From Eucommia ulmoides (lineage: Eukaryota > Streptophyta > Magnoliopsida > Garryales > Eucommiaceae): DNA of 64,000 bases. The position numbers and the translations under genes are program-made. How positions within the stretch are numbered: position 1 is the stretch's first letter; every line of letters starts with the position of its first letter. Where the stretch lies: contig CM028333.1 in the NCBI GenBank assembly GCA_016647705.1, positions 6,665,616 to 6,729,615 of the forward strand. The letters run 5' to 3'. Below the pieces are notes generated by a model, which did not search any database, was not told the DNA's origin, and worked only from the letters and a program-made list of their open reading frames with translations. This document shows, in pieces, positions 59,031 through 64,000 of this stretch.

Positions 59031-59423
59031 TACGCGTCTTGTAGGGGGGGGGGAGGCACCACAAACTCGAGTCTTAACAGAATCGATTGTTGCAAGAGCA
59101 CTATTATTTACTAATGCGTAGCATAACTAACAACAGAAGTAAATAAATACAAGACCAAATGACAATTAGAGAAAAAATAATGCTTGGAATTCAATGCATT
59201 TGAGTCGAATAAATAGAAGTACATAATATTAAGAAATAAAAAAATGGACTTATGTATATTGGGGGATTATCTCAATGTCAAAATCTTGGTGAAAAGAGAG
59301 AAAAAGGCTGGTAAGAATTGGTCACAAACAACATTTTGGGTATGAATTTGGGTGGAGGTTAATTCAAAGAATGTTCAAATGTAGGGGGAAAATGCCTGTG
59401 GCTTTGTCACCAATTGTATTGAA
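59031..59423. other. Intergenic; 3' flank of the minus-strand gene
   Basis: Contains a G11-like run (59043-59053). The minus-strand gene ends at 59424, so this side should hold its 3' UTR. No clear polyadenylation signal was singled out. Confidence 0.4.
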
Positions 59424-62400
59424 TCAGATATATTTGGTTAGCCAAGGTAGCTCCTTGCTGTCTTTCAGTGCAAAAGCAACATCATCACTGCCAAAAAAAA
59501 AAAAGAGCATCACGAGAGATAATAACATAAATGTTGCCATTATAACATTACGAGAGATTACAGCATCACGAGAGATTAGAATGGTCTCCAAAATGCAAAC
59601 AACAAACCAAAATTTGTTTTGCTGATACAGATTGAGATGAAGTGAGGAAATGGGAAGCCGTCAGGAAAAATTCTATCCTTCCGTATCTTCTAGTTCTAAA
59701 TATTATAATGTTTAATGAAAAAAGTAAGATAAGTTTAGAAATCGGTGTACCTACTATAGAACGTTTTTCTTTCTAGTAGTATACATAAATAAAATAAGAT
59801 TCTGCAGTAGAAAGATTATGGAGGTTGAAAGGGGGAATTGAAACGGAACATTAAACATACCTAGGAAAGTTGAGCTGCAATTTCTGCAACCTGTGCTTAG
59901 CTCCGGGCTCACACAAAATGATTCTGCATTCACCAAGCTTACAACTGCAGCCACGCAAACACAAAATATATGTATATATAAGAGGAGTTCAAGATTTTTA
60001 TTTACTTCATCAGATGTGTCCGAAAGTGCTTTAAATCACTAAATTAGTGCTTAGGAGCACAAAAATTGAAGCATTGGAATTGGAAGTAGAAATGAATGCA
60101 TGTAAATTTTCAAATTTTCTCAATGATCCATTTAAAATTTCTGATTTCCTGGTTCTAAGCGCTACCTGAACACCATCACAAGGAGGGCAGCTAGGTATGT
60201 CTCAAATACTGGAGAAGGAAGAATATAGTTGGATAGTTATTGTTCTCCCTTTCTTAGATAGTTATTTTTGGGTCATTTATTGTGGATGATTTTGTTTCCT
60301 TCTTTAACCCGTTGTTAGGGCTATATATTCCAAGGAGAGTTACATCAACGATAAATGAAAATGTTTTGCCCTGTATTCATTTTGCAACTAGAGCCAAACC
60401 CACCGTCACTACCCTCCCGCCACAACGGCATCTCCACCCCCCAACTCTAGACGTACCAAACACCACCACCACTTCCCACAACTGCAAACCACGGCACCGC
60501 CACGACCTCCAGATCACGCGGCCCTCCAGCCACGATCAGGCTGCTGTCCAGTTCCATCGCGACCAAGCCACTGACCTCCTCAAGCCGTGACCGTAAGCTG
60601 CGGCTGTCAAGCTCAGTCGTGGGCCTTTAATGCAGCCTTCGGCTGTCCTCTTCTTAACCTATTGGCACTATTGCTGATGTACTAGAAGACCGTCGTCTTT
60701 TTCCATCTCTCGTCCAAATAACCAGATGTCCTGCTCAGAAACAAGAGAGAACGTCCCTGAGTAATCAAGGCCATAGACTTGAGTGTAACCTTTGACAACT
60801 AAGTGGGCCTTGAGTCAATCAATGGTACCATTCAGGTGAACTTTGATAGTGTACACCCACATACAACCTACAACTATCTTGTCAAGTGAAAGTGAGAGTG
60901 AGAGATGAGATCCCACGTGCCATTCTGGTGTAAGGAAAGTATTTCTTCCCCTATTGCAGTATTACAACCAGAGTGTAAGAGAATCTCTAAAACAAACTTA
61001 GGAAGAGAAATGAAGGACAAAGATACAGCAATAGCAGAACCGGGAAGAAAAAATGTGCATATGAAACAAAGTTAGAAATAGGATGTTCAGCATATGAAAG
61101 CTTAGCCTTCCTAACAATGGGTATATCCAAATCACATGGTGGTTGGACAGATAAGGAAGGATTTGGGGGAGACATGGACGATAGGCGTGCGACGAAGGTC
61201 GAGAGGGTAGATGGAACTTTTGGACAACGACAGTAAACCTGCAAGGGAGCACAAGGGGGGAAGTTGGTTTCTTAGAGGGTAGATGGAACTTTCTGCCTCT
61301 CTCTTTCTCCCTCTCTCTCCCTCCCCAAATCCGCGTTAACTAGCCAACACAGATCCCGCACGAATCTAAGCTCGCTGGCAAAGATCCATGTCGGTGAGTG
61401 CAGATCCCTTGCGACGGATCTGGGGAGAAAGAGAAAAGAAGAATTAGAAGAAAGAATGAGAAGAGGATTCTGACCGGGGGCGGTGGCGATGGAAGGGGTG
61501 GGTTGGGGGTAAATGAAATTGCTTAAAAAATTAGGGGTAAAAATATTTTTGAAAAATAAAGTTAGTGAATTTTAAAAAAAAAAAAAATTAAATAAGAGAA
61601 GGATATTCATGTCTTCTTACAAGAAAATATTAGTCAAATGGGGTGATCGGTATTTTTCAAAGGACAAAGGAAGTTTGTGGTTTTAGGCAAAATGATAGGG
61701 GAAGTAAGTGGTAAATACCCGAGAAAAATGTATATAGAACAAATTGATCAGGACTAATTGCCCATTCAAACCTACTTTTGGTACCATGTTAAAGTAAAAT
61801 AGAGTAAGAAAATAATGAGACGACTTCACCATAGCAATCAACCTCTCTTACTATTTATAATAAAATATGGGCCATCAACCCATACATGAAAACTCTAATA
61901 CAAATATAAAGACTAAAGTATCCTCTAACAATCATTACTAGAGATTACGCGCCAGGTATTGTTCAATAAAGAGTAATCTCTAAAGAAAAAAAATTATATT
62001 AAGGATTTTGGCCCTTTTCAATATTTTTTTGGCATTGAGATTGCTCGGTCTTACCAAGGCATCTCCCTATCTCAAAAGTATACTTTTGATCTCCTTCAGG
62101 ATACAAGTATGCTTGGGTGCAGGTCAGCCTCTAAGCCAATGGATCCGAACCTAAGGCTGACAACAGAATAAGGGGAATTATTACTAGATCCATCAATACG
62201 AGTTGTGGGTCGTCTCATGTATGACAAACACAAGACCTAATCTTACGTATGCATTAAGTGTTGTAAGCCAATTTATGTAGTCACTCTACACCTCTCATAT
62301 GCATGTAGTTTATCACATCCTCCGATATCTTAAGACATGTCATGCTCTTGACCTATTCTATGCGACACAAAAAGGACTCTCCTACTTTACAGATGCAGAT

Positions 62401-63892
62401 TATGCAGGGTCAAAGAGTGATAGGCATTCTAATTCTGGTGTGTGCACTTTTAGGGGTAGTCACCTCATCTCCTGGAATAGTATGAAACAAGTAATTGTCT
62501 CACGTTCTTCCGCAAAAGCTGAGTATCGTACCATAGCTCAAAGCATGTGTGATCTTTTTTGGCTTCATTCACTTCTGATTGAGTTAGGCTTCCTGGTGAT
62601 GGACTCGTATACATTATTTTGTGATAACAAATCTACTATTATGTTATCTTCTGATTTAGTCCTTCACAAAAGAACGAAGCACAAAGAGGTGGATATTCAC
62701 CTTATTCGGGGGAAAGTTTGCTCAGTTGTTATCGCTCCTAACTTTGTCTCATTGTCTAAGCAAACTGCTGATATGTTCACTAAATATGTTGGTCTATCAT
62801 TACTACAATATTTTCATCAAGTTGGGACTCATCAATATTTTCACCAACGTTTGAGGGGGGTGTTGGAATATTTTTCCCGCTTATTATTCTTCCTTTCATA
62901 GATAGTTATTTTTGGGTCATGTTGACTAATACCTCAATAATATACGAAAATATTGTGCCCTATATTCTTTTTAGACATATCACATGTTACACTTACAAGA
63001 AAACAGGAAGATACTCTTGATAGTCTGAATTACTACACCTGCAAAGGGATTGGCAGTGGGGCATACACGATTTCTAGACTAGGAGTGGTAAACGAATTAA
63101 ACTTCCAAATTTATTTTAAAATTTATCTCCCCCCCCCCCCCCCCCCCCAGTGCAAGGGGGCGCTATCCATGCTCCCCTATCTGGCAATGGGGTTTGCCAT
63201 AAGATATTTGTACATATTAGCCCTAAATCTTGCAGAGGTGCATCCAGATTGTCCCGTCATGCATGCGAGTTAAGATTTTAATAAACCCTAAAAAACAATG
63301 TCAAAAAAAGGGGAAAAAATGTAGGTGTGATTCATCGTATTTGTACATATTAGCCCTAAATCTTGCAAAGGTGCATCCAGATTGTCCCGTCATGCATGCT
63401 AGTTAAGATTTTAATAAACCCTAAAAAACAATGTTAAAAAAAGGGAAAAAAATGTAGATGTGATTCATCGTGTAAGCTGCATAAGAAAAATGGGATAAAT
63501 AAGCCTACCCAACTTTTAGAAGTACATCCCACCCTGGAAATGCTTCTCCATTGCTAGTACAGAGACATGAAACAGTCGTTGCTAACTGCATCAAGAGAAG
63601 TTCATATTATGATAACATGTTGGTGCTCAAATTTTATATCCAAATTACTAAATGCACTCTACAAGCCTTTCCATGTGATAAACCACCAACCAAAACATTT
63701 GAATTGAGGAACGGGGTGATCATCAGTCTACAAAGGAAAACACACAATTTGATTATTTGAAGCATAAAGACTCCTGCAATTTAACAACCCTTGAACCGGA
63801 GGTTTTTATTGTGAAATAGGTGTTATTGTCATGTTTTCCATGCCTTCCGGCATCCCCATTTTCTATGGAAGGGGCTTGACCATCCACAAATG
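59424..63892 (-). CDS. Unidentified plant gene, 3' half, six small exons
   Basis: Exons on the minus strand: 63789-63892 (weakest; AFVDGQAPSIENGDAGRHG then TYFTIKTSGSR), 63509-63585 (LATTVSCLCTSNGEAFPGW then DVLLKV), 62997-63038 (CSNSDYQEYLPVF), 60166-60190 (FCPPCDGVQ, 25 nt), 59861-59937 (LGECRIILCEPGAKHR then LQKLQLNFP) and 59424-59487 (SDDVAFALKDSKELPWLTKYI, then TGA). All junctions are GT-AG and all phases agree; acceptors include CTCTT(T)12GGCAG at 59488. The 60191-62996 intron holds nested copia elements. The product is not recognised; two CxxC-like spots (CLC, CPPC) are noted. An alternative reading ends the first exon at TAA 63753-63755, making it a separate gene. An alternative acceptor at 60210 breaks the frame unless exon 62997-63038 is read otherwise. 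Confidence 0.65.
60690..61930 (-). mobile_element. Ty1/copia element B, internally deleted, inverted within C
   Basis: On the minus strand a 144-bp 5' LTR (61930-61787) from TGTTAGAGGATACTTTAG to CTTTAACA is followed at once by TGGTACCAAAAGTAGG (61786-61771), an initiator tRNA-Met-type primer site. After about 500 bp of leader comes the integrase/RT linker LPCRFTVVVQKF (61245) and RT pieces WVYTIKVHLNGTIDRLKAHL, VVKGYTQVYGLDYSGTFSLV. Gag, protease and integrase are missing, and the element ends near 60690 without a 3' LTR. The LTR start and linker match element A. Confidence 0.7.
62050..62860 (+). pseudogene. Copia C RNase H with long open frame
   Basis: The frame 62299-62901 is open for 200 residues: HVVYHILRYLKTCHALDLFY, then LSYFTDADYAGSKSDRHSN, SHLISWNSMKQVIVSRSSAK, AEYRTIAQSMCDLFWLHSLL, LFCDNKSTIMLSSDLVLHKR, TKHKEVDIHLIRGKV and SKQTADMFTKYVG. 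It has the catalytic D (DAD), E (AEYR) and D (CDNKS) of copia RNase H, so this domain is unusually intact. Upstream, RT connection pieces (62050-62290) contain stops. The frame runs past the true end into the LTR. A polypurine tract GTTTGAGGGGGG precedes the LTR. Confidence 0.85.
63129..63149. repeat. Poly-C run
   Basis: About 21 C in a row, inside the intron of the minus-strand gene (G-rich on its sense strand). Confidence 0.9.
63205..63470. repeat. 133-bp tandem duplication in an intron
   Basis: ATTTGTACATATTAGCCC to GTGATTCATCGT is present twice (63205-63337 and 63338-63470) with only a handful of differences, so the duplication is recent. It lies in the intron between exons 63509-63585 and 62997-63038 of the minus-strand gene. 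Confidence 0.9.
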
Positions 63893-64000
63893 CTTACAAG
63901 AAAATGAAAAATAAGAATAGATGATAATAACATCCCGTGGTCCACATCGTATGGTTGGCAAATAGGAATATCCATAAAAGTAGAATACTTGTAATGAAGG

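Larger units (their letters stand above)
60226..62975 (+). mobile_element. Ty1/copia element C, inside an intron, hosting element B
   Basis: A 5' LTR-like segment (60226-60390) and a 3' LTR (62861-62975) share AGATAGTTATTTTTGGGTCAT and the run GCCCT(G/A)TATTC. The 5' copy has extra sequence around 60280-60350. A 5' proline/threonine/histidine-rich leader (60390-60600), a 3' RNase H (62050-62860) and a polypurine tract lie between. The middle of pol is replaced by inverted element B. The element sits in the intron between exons 62997-63038 and 60166-60190 of the minus-strand gene, in opposite orientation to it. Confidence 0.7.

Noticed and set aside
1..64000. tRNA, rRNA or other structural RNA genes
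   Set aside because: No cloverleaf with A and B boxes or rRNA core words were recognised; only the retroelement primer sites complementary to tRNA ends were seen.

Overview
The window looks like a piece of a flowering-plant nuclear chromosome, most likely a eudicot. It is AT-rich and intron-bearing, contains degenerate extensin genes of the SPPPP/YYYKSPPPP type, and is packed with plant retrotransposon families. No bacterial operons, rRNA or tRNA genes or CRISPR arrays were recognised by eye. Species cannot be named from the sequence alone.

Only two host genes show real exon structure. On the plus strand, two phase-matched exons (9190-9262 and 10371-10462) encode part of a WD40-repeat-like protein; its other exons were not found. 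On the minus strand, five or six small phase-matched exons between 63892 and 59424 encode the C-terminal part of a protein I do not recognise. They include a 25-nt micro-exon, and one intron has swollen to 2.8 kb by nested copia insertions. A third host locus, 53360-58841, is a decayed tandem pair of extensin-like genes broken by a LINE and by an LTR.

The rest is layered transposable-element DNA. From left to right: a Ty3/gypsy integrase fragment and a hAT zinc-finger fragment (2270-3624); a Ty1/copia element (4703-8901) split by a solo LTR; a copia RNase H fragment (about 10857-11600); two Harbinger-type MITEs with TTA target duplications (11868-12508, 13426-14421); a long SIRE-like copia element with a 2.7-kb LTR (14735-22432); an inverted solo LTR carrying a second nested LTR (22532-25645); a Ty3/gypsy gag relic (28940-30130); a Mutator-like element with a 9-bp duplication (30444-32039); another solo LTR (32097-33484); an Ogre/Tat-like LTR with a tRNA-Arg-type primer site (to 35783); two reverse-strand plant mobile domain (PMD) relics (39985-44069); a block of four kinds of tandem repeat (46088-49165); a degenerate gypsy pol (49174 to about 52900) interrupted by a hAT MITE and a solo LTR; and, after the extensin locus, nested copia elements B and C at 60226-62975.

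The most unusual element is a family of about 1.4-1.8-kb LTR-like insertions (called LTR-A here). There are four copies, each with TG...CA ends and a perfect 5-bp target duplication, and none has an internal region. Each copy carries several short GC-rich palindromes at the same place, but the palindrome core differs from copy to copy (CCTAGG, CCGCGG, CTATAG-like) while staying similar within a copy. A second family (LTR-B, two copies) shares its 5' sequence boxes.
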